DNA from: Phycisphaerales bacterium
GTDB taxonomy: Bacteria > Planctomycetota > Phycisphaerae > Phycisphaerales > UBA1924
Reading direction: 5' to 3'
NCBI GenBank assembly: GCA_026647565.1
Contig: JAPKGU010000018.1
Span: 1-35,044 of the forward strand
Length of the DNA stretch: 35,044 nt
Under the pieces are notes generated by a model that worked only from the letters and a program-made list of their open reading frames with translations, did no database searches and was not told the origin of the DNA. Of the stretch, positions 16,495-25,126 are shown piece by piece. The stretch's first letter is position 1. Every line of letters begins with the position of its first letter. The position numbers were made by a program, and so were the translations under genes.

Positions 16495-18678
16495 TTACGC
16501 GGGGCTCTGTCCTTTGTTCGACCCCTGCGTCGCCACGGGACCCGTCCGTGGCCCCAACAACCGGAGACCATTCCCGATCACCAGGAGGCTTGCTCCGACA
16601 TCCGCAAGAACGGCCATCCACATCGTCCCCAGCCCGGCCAGGGTCAACGCGAAGAAGACGACCTTGATGCCGATGGCCAAGGCGATGTTCTGGGTCAGGA
16701 TCGCGCCGGTTCGGCGAGAGAGCCGGATGAACTCCGGCAGACCTCTCAGGTCGTCCTGCATGAGGGCCACATCGGCGGTTTCCAGCGCCGTGTCCGTTCC
16801 CGCCGCGCCCATCGCAAAGCCGATCGTGGACTTCGCCAGGGCCGGGGCGTCGTTCACGCCGTCGCCGACCATGCCGACCGCGTCGCCGTACGCCTGCGTG
16901 AGACGCTCGATGTCAGCGAGTTTGTCCTCGGGCAGCATGCCGCCGCGGGCCTCGTCGATGCCGACCGCCTTGGCGATGGCCGACGCGGTGGCCTGGTTGT
17001 CACCCGAGAGCATGAGCGTCTTGATACCCAGGTCGTGCAGTGACTTGATGGCCTCAACGCTGCTCTCGCGGGGCGTGTCGGCGACCGCGATCACACCCAG
17101 CGCCTTGCTTTCGGACGCGACCACGACCGCCGTCTTGCCCTGCACCTCGAAGTGACTGAGCACCGCTTCGACTTCCAACGAGCAGGCCTGGCGTTCCTCC
17201 GCGAGGCGGTGGTTGCCGACGAAGTACATCGCGCCGTCGATGCGGCCCTCGACGCCTCGGCCCGTGAGCGACTTGAAGGCCTCGACGCTCGCCAACTCGC
17301 CCGTCCACGCCGCGACGACTGCCAGCGCCACCGGGTGCTGCGAGAGCGCATCCAGGCTCGCGGCGATCCGCAGCGCGTCGTCCTTGCTCGCGCCGCCGAC
17401 GGGCTGCACATCCGTCACGCGAGGCTTGCCCTCCGTGATGGTCCCCGTCTTGTCGAGCGCGACGACCTTGAGTTTGCGGCCGTTCTCCAAGTGAACGCCG
17501 CCCTTGATGAGGATGCCCCGCCTGGCCGCCGCCGTCAGGCCGCTCACCACCGTCACCGGCGTTGAGATCACCAGAGCGCACGGGCACGCGATCACCAGCA
17601 GCACCAGCGCTTTGTAGAGCCAGGGATAGAACGGCTGGCCGAACGCCAGCCACGGAACGACCGCGATCAACACGGCGACGATGCAGACGATCGGCGTGTA
17701 GACCCGCGCGAAGTTGTCCACGAACCGCTGCGTTGGCGCGCGGCTCCCCTGCGCCTCCTGCACCGTCCGGATGATCTTGGCGAGCGTGGTCTGGTCCTTG
17801 CCGCCGGTGGTCGCAAACTCCAGCACGCCCGATTCGTTAATCGTGCCCGCGAAGACCTTGTCGCCAACCTTCTTGTCCACTGCTACCGACTCGCCCGTCA
17901 CCGGGGCCTGGTTGACGCTCGATTCGCCCGCGACCACGACGCCGTCGAGCGCGAGCCGCTCGCCGGGCTTGACTTGAACGACCGCCCCGACGGCGACCTC
18001 GCCCGCCCGCATCACCTTCCACGAGTCGTCGGGCTGCTTCACGCTTGCCTCGTCAGGGGCCATCGCCATCAGGCCCTTGACGGCGTTGCGGGCGCGGTCC
18101 AGCGCCTTGGCCTCGATCAACTCCGCGATCGCGAAGAGGAACGTCACCAACGCGATCTCCGGCCACGCGCCGATGAACGCCCCGCCGACGATCGCCACCG
18201 TCATCAGGAAGTTGATGTTGAGCGTGAAGGTCCGAAGCGCGATCCAGCCCTTGCGCAGGGTCGGCAGGCCGCAAAGCAGCATCGAGGCGACGGCCATCGC
18301 GATGACCACCGGCGAGGTCTCCTTCACGCCCGCGAAGTACATCGCCTCCGCGCCCGCAGCGAGCAGGCCCCCGAGAGTGAAGAGGGATGACCGCCAAAGC
18401 CGCCCGGTCTGGGGAGATTCCCGTGTCTGACAGCCTTGGGTGGTACAGCTGCTGTCGCTCACAAGCGCAGGGCTAACCGTTGCCGGCAGACCGACATGAC
18501 TGAGTTCAGAAAGAACGCGATTCGTATCGGTGGAATCGGTGTGCTCGACTACGACGCGGCGCAGCATCAGGTCGCAGCGGACAGCGGTCACACCGTCGAT
18601 GTCGAGCAACGACCGGCGGATGAGGTTCTCCTCGGTCGGGCATTCCATTCCTGGAACTTGGAAGGTGGTGCGTCTCAT
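16495..18678 (-). CDS. Heavy-metal P1B-type ATPase, Zn/Cd/Pb group
   Basis: This 727-residue pump exports soft divalent metals from the cytoplasm at the cost of ATP. It has one N-terminal metal-binding domain with M-E-C13-P-T-E-E, the CadA-type motif, then Cys-containing C-T-T-Q-G-C. The transmembrane C365-P-C367 site, the phosphorylated D409 in D-K-T-G-T-I-T, S-Q-H-P-V and G-D-G-V-N-D-A-P (605-612) are all present. Late helices carry I-G-I-K-V-V-F and L-A-D-V-G-A-S-L-L-V, the Lys and Asp pair of the Zn/Cd/Pb subgroup; Cu pumps have other residues there. Length is normal and no frameshift is seen. The start overlaps the stop of the lipoprotein gene by four bases. Confidence 0.95.
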   Translation of the reverse strand: MRRTTFQVPGMECPTEENLIRRSLLDIDGVTAVRCDLMLRRVVVEHTDSTDTNRVLSELSHVGLPATVSPALVSDSSCTTQGCQTRESPQTGRLWRSSLFTLGGLLAAGAEAMYFAGVKETSPVVIAMAVASMLLCGLPTLRKGWIALRTFTLNINFLMTVAIVGGAFIGAWPEIALVTFLFAIAELIEAKALDRARNAVKGLMAMAPDEASVKQPDDSWKVMRAGEVAVGAVVQVKPGERLALDGVVVAGESSVNQAPVTGESVAVDKKVGDKVFAGTINESGVLEFATTGGKDQTTLAKIIRTVQEAQGSRAPTQRFVDNFARVYTPIVCIVAVLIAVVPWLAFGQPFYPWLYKALVLLVIACPCALVISTPVTVVSGLTAAARRGILIKGGVHLENGRKLKVVALDKTGTITEGKPRVTDVQPVGGASKDDALRIAASLDALSQHPVALAVVAAWTGELASVEAFKSLTGRGVEGRIDGAMYFVGNHRLAEERQACSLEVEAVLSHFEVQGKTAVVVASESKALGVIAVADTPRESSVEAIKSLHDLGIKTLMLSGDNQATASAIAKAVGIDEARGGMLPEDKLADIERLTQAYGDAVGMVGDGVNDAPALAKSTIGFAMGAAGTDTALETADVALMQDDLRGLPEFIRLSRRTGAILTQNIALAIGIKVVFFALTLAGLGTMWMAVLADVGASLLVIGNGLRLLGPRTGPVATQGSNKGQSPA

Positions 18679-19130
18679 CGTGGCGTCGCGGGTCTCGCGT
18701 GGGCTCCCGGCTCCAGTCGTACCCGGACCTTGGAACCGGCGGGTGGTAAGCCAGGAAATCGAACCGAGAAGTTGGCGTGCTTCGGGCCTGCCTGCACCCG
18801 ACGTGACGCACCCCGTGGCCCGAGCTGCGTGGTATGGGATGAAGAAGCCCGGCCATAGTTGACGATCGCATCGTGGACCACAACGCCGTCGGGCGTCGTG
18901 ACGGTGATGTCTAGGTGGCCCCCGGCGAGGGCTTCCTCCTCGTCGAGCTGTCCGCTGACGAGCAAGTCCCCGTCAGCGTTTTCAACGGTGGGTGTGTGGG
19001 CTAGCGGCCGCGTTGCCGACGACTCGATCGTCACATCGCCAGATGACACCAAGTCCGAACGTGATGCGGCGCATCCACCGAGGAGAATGAGCCCGGAAAC
19101 AAAGACGAGGATCAGAAGCGCATGTCGCAT
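18675..19130 (-). CDS. Small lipoprotein translationally coupled to the P1B ATPase
   Basis: The 151-residue product has a lipoprotein signal ending L-I-L-L-G-G-C20, then a hydrophilic stretch and a strand-rich domain (L-D-I-T-V-T-T-P-D-G-V-V-V-H-D) ending in an Arg/Pro-rich tail. I do not recognise the family. It begins at ATG 19130, preceded by AAAGGA, and its TGA overlaps the ATPase ATG, so the two products are made together. A periplasmic accessory for exported metal is inferred. Confidence 0.75.
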   Translation of the reverse strand: MRHALLILVFVSGLILLGGCAASRSDLVSSGDVTIESSATRPLAHTPTVENADGDLLVSGQLDEEEALAGGHLDITVTTPDGVVVHDAIVNYGRASSSHTTQLGPRGASRRVQAGPKHANFSVRFPGLPPAGSKVRVRLEPGAHARPATPR

Positions 19131-19240
19131 AAAAAGTCCTTTCAAGCCAGGCCAACACGGCGAAAACAATCGACGCCTTGCCCGGCAACCAGAATCACAG
19201 AGGCCGAATCGTCGCACTTCACGCATCGTGCCAACTTGTC

Positions 19241-19276
19241 CGAGCCCGGCGCGGGGCCTTCACCGCGCCGGGCTCG
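19241..19276 (-). terminator. Strong 14-bp-arm hairpin after the heavy-metal-binding-domain gene
   Basis: Arms CGAGCCCGGCGCGG and CCGCGCCGGGCTCG match perfectly around an 8-base loop, nine bases past the stop at 19286. There is no U-run on the minus strand. It most likely ends or attenuates the upstream RND unit before the lipoprotein-ATPase unit; in GC-rich genomes such hairpins often do so without a U-tract. Confidence 0.65.
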
Positions 19277-19285
19277 CTGCCGCGG

Positions 19286-20737
19286 TCATTTGGAAATCGG
19301 GAACCCGCCGACGGACTTGGTCCCCTTGCCGTCATCGATCTCGACCCACAACTGCGCACCGGCGGGGATGGGCTTTGGCACTTCGGCGTGGGCGTGGTAC
19401 TCGGTGCCGCCACCGCCGCCCGCATCGGCCTTCTGCTTCATCGCGCCCTTGCCGTCCTTCGTACCGATCCAGACTCGGACGGCGGCGGGGCGGACCGTGC
19501 TTCCAGACAGCTTGATGTCGAGGTGGGCCTCGCTCCCGGCCTTGACCTCGCCCGAGACCGAAACAGTCCACGCGCCGATGGTGGTGGTGCCGAGCGAGCC
19601 GCCTTCGCCGTGTCCGTGGTCGCCGTGATTGTCCTTCTCGCTGTGATCGTGCGGCTTGGCCTCGGTGCGGCCATCGCCTTTCACCACGTCGAACGTGAAG
19701 GGGACGGTGATCACCTTGCCGTTGTGCTGGAACTGGGCCCAGCCCTTGTATAGACCCGCCGCTTTGAAGTGGGCCTCAAAGTCCACCTTCGGGCCGCCCT
19801 TGGTATCGCCCGCGTGGCCGTGCGCGCCGGCACCCTTGTCGTCGTGGCCGCCCGCGGCGTGCTCGCCGCCCTCGTGCGGGTGACTATGCACGAACTCCTT
19901 GAGATCCTGGCTGATGATGACCAGGTGGCCCATCGCGCCCAGGTACGGGGCGAGGTCCGTGACCGGCTTGCCGTCTTTGCTGATGGTGTAAGCCATGTGC
20001 GTTGCCGCCCCGGTCTTGATCGGGCCGCCCGAGTCGAGCGCGACGGTGTAGCCATCGACGGTCTTGGGCTTGGAGTTGTCAGCCGCGAGCGGTTTGGCGG
20101 GTGGGACCGCACCCTCGACTTTCAGCGTCACGGGCACCACCTGCATGCCCACGTCCTTTGGTGTGAAGTCATGGAAGAGCGTGTATTCGCCACCTGCAGG
20201 GAAAGTCCAGCTGAGGGTGAATGTCCCGTCGGGCTGGAGCGAAGGGTGCTCGTGGGCGTACCACGAGAGATCCTTGCTGACCATGAGCAGGTGCAGCGGC
20301 TTCTCGTGAACGACCTCGACGCTTTTGACGGCCAGGCCCGTCGGGTCCTTGAGTGTGAACATAAGATTGATCGGCTTCCCGGCCTCGATCTTCACTCCGC
20401 CCACGGGTTTGACCTCGACAGAGAACTGCTCGCTGGTCTGCTTCTTGAGCTTCATCTTGCAGACGGGGCACTCGCCGGGCTTGTCGTAGGTCTTGGCACC
20501 CTCGCAGTGCATGGGGCAGAAGTACTTGGCGGTCGCGGCAGCGGCGGGCGCGCCGTTTGAGATCTTGGCCTTATCGCCGTGGCCGTCGTCATCGTGCCCG
20601 TGCTGCCCCGCCGGCTGGCCGCCGTGGCCCTGCTGGGCGAGCGCTGGCGCACCGAGCGTCAGGACGGCGACGGTCGCGGCGAGCGCGGTGTCCGAGATGC
20701 GGCCGGGCACGATGGATAAGCGGTTCGAACTCTTCAT
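19286..20737 (-). CDS. Exported heavy-metal-binding-domain protein, His-rich
   Basis: This 483-residue protein has a signal peptide (cut near A34), a His-rich stretch, then a heavy-metal-binding domain of the C-P-M-H...P-G-x-C-P-x-C-x-M-x-L type (residues about 72-99; C74, H77, C78, C93 and C96 region). Strand-rich Ig-like domains follow, with His in H-L-L-M-V-S-K-D and W-Y-A-H-E-H-P, and a second His-rich loop (about 320-345). The last ~95 residues match the C-terminal domain of the neighbouring lipoprotein. Likely a periplasmic chaperone or sink for metal delivered to the RND pump. ATG 20737 with CTGGAG upstream was chosen over a 33-residue extension. Confidence 0.85.
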   Translation of the reverse strand: MKSSNRLSIVPGRISDTALAATVAVLTLGAPALAQQGHGGQPAGQHGHDDDGHGDKAKISNGAPAAAATAKYFCPMHCEGAKTYDKPGECPVCKMKLKKQTSEQFSVEVKPVGGVKIEAGKPINLMFTLKDPTGLAVKSVEVVHEKPLHLLMVSKDLSWYAHEHPSLQPDGTFTLSWTFPAGGEYTLFHDFTPKDVGMQVVPVTLKVEGAVPPAKPLAADNSKPKTVDGYTVALDSGGPIKTGAATHMAYTISKDGKPVTDLAPYLGAMGHLVIISQDLKEFVHSHPHEGGEHAAGGHDDKGAGAHGHAGDTKGGPKVDFEAHFKAAGLYKGWAQFQHNGKVITVPFTFDVVKGDGRTEAKPHDHSEKDNHGDHGHGEGGSLGTTTIGAWTVSVSGEVKAGSEAHLDIKLSGSTVRPAAVRVWIGTKDGKGAMKQKADAGGGGGTEYHAHAEVPKPIPAGAQLWVEIDDGKGTKSVGGFPISK

Positions 20738-20839
20738 GGCATTGCTCCAGATCAGGGCGACCGGACGCGGGCCGCCGGGACGTGTCTTTAGTTTGCCGCC
20801 CGGCCGCGCCGCCGGGTCGGTGTGCGACGAACGCACGCC

Positions 20840-21400
20840 TTACTGCTTGAGGTCGAACCCGGCGACGTGCTTCTGGCCGGTGGAGGTCTCAACTTCCACC
20901 CAGAGCTTGCTCCCGCCAGGGAGCGGCTTGGGCACCTCGGCGTGCGCGTGCCATCCATCGCCCTCGGCCTCGGCCTTGCCCTTGATCGAGCCCTTGCCGT
21001 CCTGGGTTCCGACCCATACCCGCACCGCCGCGGGCTTGCCCGCGCCGCCCGTGACGCTGATGTCAAAGGTCGCCTCCCCCCCGGGCGTGACGCCCCCCTC
21101 GCGCGCGGCGACGATCGTCATGCCGCCCGCCGACTGGCTGCCCAGTTCGGTCTTGGGGCCGTGCCCGTGACCGTCCTTGTGATCGTGGTCGTCCCCATCT
21201 TTGTGGTCGTGCCCATCGCCCGCCTGGTGATCGTGTCCGTCGCCATCTTTGTGGTCGTGGTCGTCGGCCTTGGGCGTGCCGCGTGTCCCGGCGGCGGGCT
21301 TGGCGGGCGCTTCAGACTTCTTCTGGCACCCGGCCAAGCCGGGGGAAAGCGCGAGCAGCGGGACGGTCAGAACGAGAGCGAGTGTGCGAACGGTGTTCAT
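20840..21400 (-). CDS. His/Asp-rich periplasmic lipoprotein
   Basis: The 186-residue product has a lipobox ending G-L-A-G-C25, then four to five near-repeats of D-G-H/D-D-H-K with His at nearly every third residue (about 50-85), and a C-terminal Ig-like domain of about 95 residues. His-rich repeats of this kind bind Zn, Ni or Cu. The Ig-like end is shared with the gene at 19286. The start at 21400 has AAGGAG eight bases upstream. It follows the RND gene after 18 bases, so it is in the same operon. Binding is inferred. Confidence 0.82.
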   Translation of the reverse strand: MNTVRTLALVLTVPLLALSPGLAGCQKKSEAPAKPAAGTRGTPKADDHDHKDGDGHDHQAGDGHDHKDGDDHDHKDGHGHGPKTELGSQSAGGMTIVAAREGGVTPGGEATFDISVTGGAGKPAAVRVWVGTQDGKGSIKGKAEAEGDGWHAHAEVPKPLPGGSKLWVEVETSTGQKHVAGFDLKQ

Positions 21401-21418
21401 GTCAGAATCTCCTTGCAA

Positions 21419-24400
21419 TCAGGTTGAGGGGGCGGACTTCTTGGTGGAACGGCGCAGCAAGCGGGCGAGCAGTCCCGGACTCCCGGATGCCTCGCGCTTG
21501 ACCTTGAACGCCAGCGCGTAACCGGCGGGGACAACAAACAGGTTGAGGAACGTGGACGAGACCAGCCCGCCCAGCACCACGATCGCCAGCGGGGCGAGCA
21601 GCTCGCTGCCGGGCTTGCCCTTGGCGAGCGCAAGCGGGACCAGCCCGAGCATCGCGGCCAGGGCCGTCATCAGGATCGGGACCAGTCGTTCAAGCGACCC
21701 TTGGATGATCGAGTCACCGATCGACTTGCCCTCGCGCTCCTGGAGATGGTCGTAGTGGTTGACCAGCAGGATGCCGTTGCGGACGGCGATACCAAAGAGG
21801 GTGACGAAGCCGACCATGCTGGCGATGGAGATGACCGGCGCGATGTAGCGCGAGGATGACAGGCCGAAGAGCGCCAGCGTGTTGCCTGCGATCGAGGGGC
21901 TCTCGGTCACGAAGATGGCGACGATGCCGCCGATGAGCGCCAGCGGCAGGTTGAGCATCACCAGCAGCGCCACGCGGGCCTTGCCCGTCGAGAGTTGCAG
22001 GAGCAAGAACATGAAGACCGCCACGCCCGCGCCCATGATGAGGATGGTGCGGCTGGCGGACTGCTGGGCCTCGAACTGCCCGCCGTAGTGGACGGTGTAC
22101 CCGGCCTTCTGAACGATCGGGTCGACTTTGGCCTGCACCTGCGCGACCAGTTGTCCGAGGTTGTAGCCGTCGGCGACGTTCGTGGAGATCACCGCCTTGC
22201 GCTGGGCGTTCTCGCGGGCGATGAGGTTGCTGGTCTTCTCCGGGCCGATGTCGGCGACTTCGCGCAGGCGAACGATCGCCCCGCCCGCGCCCCGCAGTTG
22301 CAGGTCCATGATCTGGTCGATCCGCTCCCGCTCGCTCTCGGCGAGGCGCACGACCATCTCGTAGCGACGCACGCCCTGATTCACCTCGGCGACGGTTTCC
22401 CCGTACAGAGCCCGCTGCACCTGCTCGGCGGCCGACGCGGGCGAGAGCCCCGCGGCGACCAGGTCCTGCGGGCGGTAGCGGATCGGCAGCGAGGTGATCA
22501 GAATCTCGCGGTTGGCCGCGACGTCGCGGGTGCCGGGGATGGGCTTGATCGCCGCCTCGATCTCCTTGGCGAGCGAGCGCAGGACATTGAGGTCCTCGCC
22601 GTACACGTTGATGGCGATGGCAGCGGGCGTGCCCGAGAGGACATGGCTCAGCCGGTGCTCGATGGGCTGGCCGACCATCGTCGTGATGCCGGGGATGTTG
22701 GCGATGATGCGGTCGATGGCGGCCCGGACCTTCTCCTGGTCCACGCCCGCCTTCATCGTGACCTCGATCTCGGAACTGCTCACCGGCTCGGCGTGCTCAT
22801 CGCGCTCGGCCCGCCCGGTCCGCCGCGTCACGCTCGAGACGCCATCGATCTGGGCCATCTGTGCCTCGACGCCCGTGGCCAGGCGGTTGCTCTCGACCAG
22901 CGACGTGCCCGGCGGGGCAAGCAGGAAGACGGTGAACGTGCCTTCCTTGAACGCTGGCAGGAACGACGTGCCAAACGTGGACATGAGCAGCAACGAGGCC
23001 ACGGTGAGCGCGCCCGCGCCCCCGAGGACCAGTCCGCGGTTGCGGACGCTGGCGCGGAGGGTCGGCTCGTACCACCGCTTGAGCTTGCGCACCAGCCACC
23101 CGTCGTGCTCCCCGTGCCCGTGCGACTCGCCCGGGTGCTCGCCCTTCCTGCCGAACGACCCGGCGAAGAGCCACTTGCACAGCGCGGGCGTGACCGTGAG
23201 GGCCACGATCAGCGACGCCATGATCGAGATGATGTAGGCGATGCCCAGCGGCTGGAAGAACCGTCCTTCAAGCCCCTGCAGGAAGAGCAGCGGCACAAAG
23301 ACCATGCAGATGATGATGGTGGCGAAGACCACCGAGGAGCGGATCTCGTTGCTGGCGTTGTAGATGACCTCGACGAGGCCCTTGCGCTCCCCCTCGGGCA
23401 GCCCGTCGTTCTCCTTGAGCCGCCTCAGCACGTTCTCCACGTCGATGATGGCGTCGTCCACCAGTTCGCCGATCGCCACGGCCAGCCCGCCCAGCGTCAT
23501 CACGTTGATCGAGAGCCCCCAGGCCCACAGCAGCAGGATCGCCACGGCCAGCGAGAGGGGCAGGGCCGTGAGCGTCACGATGGTGGCCCGCACGTTCATC
23601 AGGAACAGGATCAGGATCACGCCGACGATGATGCTCGCCTCGATCAGCACCTTGACCACGCCGTTGATCGACCGCTCGATGAACCGCGAGGCCCGGAAGG
23701 GGTCGCGGTTCAAGACCATGCCCTTGGGCATGGCCTTCTCCATCTGGTCCAGGACCGCGTCGATCTGCGTCGTCAGGTTGAGCGTGTTGGTCCCCGGGCT
23801 TTTCTGCACGCTGATGACCACACCCGGCTTCGCGCGATCGGTCGCCGTGCCGCGCTTGGGCGATGGGCCGAGCTGCACGTCGGCCACCTGGCCGATCGTG
23901 ACCGCCGCGCCGTTGTGGTAGCGCACGAGCGTGTTGCGGATGTCTTCGGCGCTGGTGACGCGGGCGGTCTGGCGGATGGGCAGTTCCTGGTTCTCCCAAT
24001 TGGGAACGTACCCGGCGCTGGCCGTCGAGTGCGCCCCCTTGGCGGCCTCGACGACGTCGGAGATCGTCAGCCCGTAGAGCGCGAGCTGGTCCTGCCGCAC
24101 ATTGATCTGGTACTGCGGCAGTTCACCGCCGATGGCGACAACCTGGGCTACGCCCGGCACCGCGAGGATCTTGTTCCGCAGATCAAACTCGGCGAACGAG
24201 CGCATGTCCAGCGGGCTGACCGAGCCGTCGGGCGACGACAGCGCCATGAGCATGATCTCGCCGGTGATGCTGGTGACGGGCGTGATCTCGGCGTGCGCGT
24301 TGGGCGGCAGACTGCCGCGCACCCCGGCCAATCGCTCCGAGACCTGTTGGCGGGCGCGGTAGATGTCCATGCCCCAGTCAAACTCGACCCACACGATCGA

Positions 24401-24670
24401 CAGGCTGGTGGCCGAGGCGCTGCGGACCCGCCGCGTGCCCGGCAGGCCGTTGACCGCCGTCTCGATCGGGAAGGTGACGTTGAGCTCCACCTCGTCGGCG
24501 GCCAATCCCCCCGCCTCGGTCATCACGACGACCGTGGGCGCGTTGAGCTCGGGGAAGACGTCCACCGGCATGTTCTTGATCTTGAGGCCGGCAAAGACGA
24601 GCAGCAGCCCGGCGAACACGACGACCAGGGACGACTGCTTGAGTGAAAACTCGATCAACTTAGCGAGCAT
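21419..24670 (-). CDS. RND heavy-metal efflux pump, CusA/CzcA-like
   Basis: The 1083-residue inner-membrane proton-driven pump has twelve predicted helices and two large periplasmic loops, the normal RND length. The proton-relay helix reads A-I-G-E-L-V-D405-D406-A-I-I-D-V-E-N-V. P-V-D-V-F-P-E-L-N near residue 35 and P-I-E-H-R-L-S-H-V-L-S-G in the pore domain fit the heavy-metal group. The pore segment has His where CusA has the copper-binding Met, so Cu/Ag specificity is not supported. A His-rich loop (E-H-P-G-E-S-H-G-H-G-E-H, 511-522) lies after helix 6. Start has AAGGAG. Partners are the adaptor and outer-membrane genes upstream, though separated by a repeat-bearing gap. Confidence 0.93.
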   Translation of the reverse strand: MLAKLIEFSLKQSSLVVVFAGLLLVFAGLKIKNMPVDVFPELNAPTVVVMTEAGGLAADEVELNVTFPIETAVNGLPGTRRVRSASATSLSIVWVEFDWGMDIYRARQQVSERLAGVRGSLPPNAHAEITPVTSITGEIMLMALSSPDGSVSPLDMRSFAEFDLRNKILAVPGVAQVVAIGGELPQYQINVRQDQLALYGLTISDVVEAAKGAHSTASAGYVPNWENQELPIRQTARVTSAEDIRNTLVRYHNGAAVTIGQVADVQLGPSPKRGTATDRAKPGVVISVQKSPGTNTLNLTTQIDAVLDQMEKAMPKGMVLNRDPFRASRFIERSINGVVKVLIEASIIVGVILILFLMNVRATIVTLTALPLSLAVAILLLWAWGLSINVMTLGGLAVAIGELVDDAIIDVENVLRRLKENDGLPEGERKGLVEVIYNASNEIRSSVVFATIIICMVFVPLLFLQGLEGRFFQPLGIAYIISIMASLIVALTVTPALCKWLFAGSFGRKGEHPGESHGHGEHDGWLVRKLKRWYEPTLRASVRNRGLVLGGAGALTVASLLLMSTFGTSFLPAFKEGTFTVFLLAPPGTSLVESNRLATGVEAQMAQIDGVSSVTRRTGRAERDEHAEPVSSSEIEVTMKAGVDQEKVRAAIDRIIANIPGITTMVGQPIEHRLSHVLSGTPAAIAINVYGEDLNVLRSLAKEIEAAIKPIPGTRDVAANREILITSLPIRYRPQDLVAAGLSPASAAEQVQRALYGETVAEVNQGVRRYEMVVRLAESERERIDQIMDLQLRGAGGAIVRLREVADIGPEKTSNLIARENAQRKAVISTNVADGYNLGQLVAQVQAKVDPIVQKAGYTVHYGGQFEAQQSASRTILIMGAGVAVFMFLLLQLSTGKARVALLVMLNLPLALIGGIVAIFVTESPSIAGNTLALFGLSSSRYIAPVISIASMVGFVTLFGIAVRNGILLVNHYDHLQEREGKSIGDSIIQGSLERLVPILMTALAAMLGLVPLALAKGKPGSELLAPLAIVVLGGLVSSTFLNLFVVPAGYALAFKVKREASGSPGLLARLLRRSTKKSAPST

Positions 24671-25126
24671 GAATGCTCCTTCCGTGAGCGGCGGCGCGGG
24701 TCAGCCCGCTTTCCGCGAAGGGCCTGAGAGAAGCGAGAGAAAGGTGGGTTTGCGAAGCGCCGCTGCGGCCGCGTGCCGCGCGAGCGTCCGGGCCACTCGG
24801 CGGCACCGCCAAGCGGGTTGTCGCGTCCGCCGGTTGCTCCGTCGCACGCGACGAATGAGTTGTCGGACGCGACGGACGGGCTGTCGCACGCGACGGATGA
24901 CCTGTCGCGTCCGCCCACTCGTCCGTCACACGCGACAGATGTTGGGTCGCACGCGACAGGGCGCTGGTCGCGGCCGCCGAGCCATTTGTCGGCGAGCGGC
25001 GCAGTGCTCCGCCCGAGAGTCTCCGATCCCCGAAGCGGCCGGGGCCGTCCACGGAAGCGCAGGCAGGCCCTTCGTCACGGCGCGGGGCGAAGGCGGAGCG
25101 GCGTCGTTGGTGCTGGGGAGTGCGCA
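24671..25126. other. 456-bp gap between adaptor and RND genes
   Basis: The stretch contains the 21-bp repeat array and no convincing gene. Frames stay open on both strands because the repeat length is a multiple of three, but no start with a ribosome binding site opens them. The AAGGAG of the RND gene lies at its left end. Confidence 0.7.
24820..25008. repeat. Nine tandem 21-bp repeats with palindromic core
   Basis: Units begin at 24820, 24841, 24862, 24883, 24904, 24925, 24946, 24967 and 24988, an exact 21-base period. Each opens with a 12-base core followed by a variable 9 bases. The main core is GTCGCACGCGAC (copies 2, 4, 7; one mismatch in 3 and 6), which is an inverted repeat with arms GTCGC and GCGAC. 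Copies 1, 5 and 8 carry a second core type, GTCGCGTCCGCC or close to it. Copy 9 is degenerate. A CRISPR is excluded: there are no long unique spacers. Confidence 0.92.

Noticed and set aside
21995-24646. 883-codon plus-strand open frame opposite the RND gene
   Set aside because: Antisense shadow: Asp/His/Arg-rich with no fold pattern, while the opposite strand is a complete RND pump.
24655-24918. Short minus-strand protein with V-A-C-D heptapeptide repeats
   Set aside because: Open only because the repeat is 21 bases; no start with a ribosome binding site and it runs into the RND start.
24820-25008. CRISPR array
   Set aside because: Units are only 21 bases and directly tandem, without unique spacers of 28-40 bases, and no cas genes are near.
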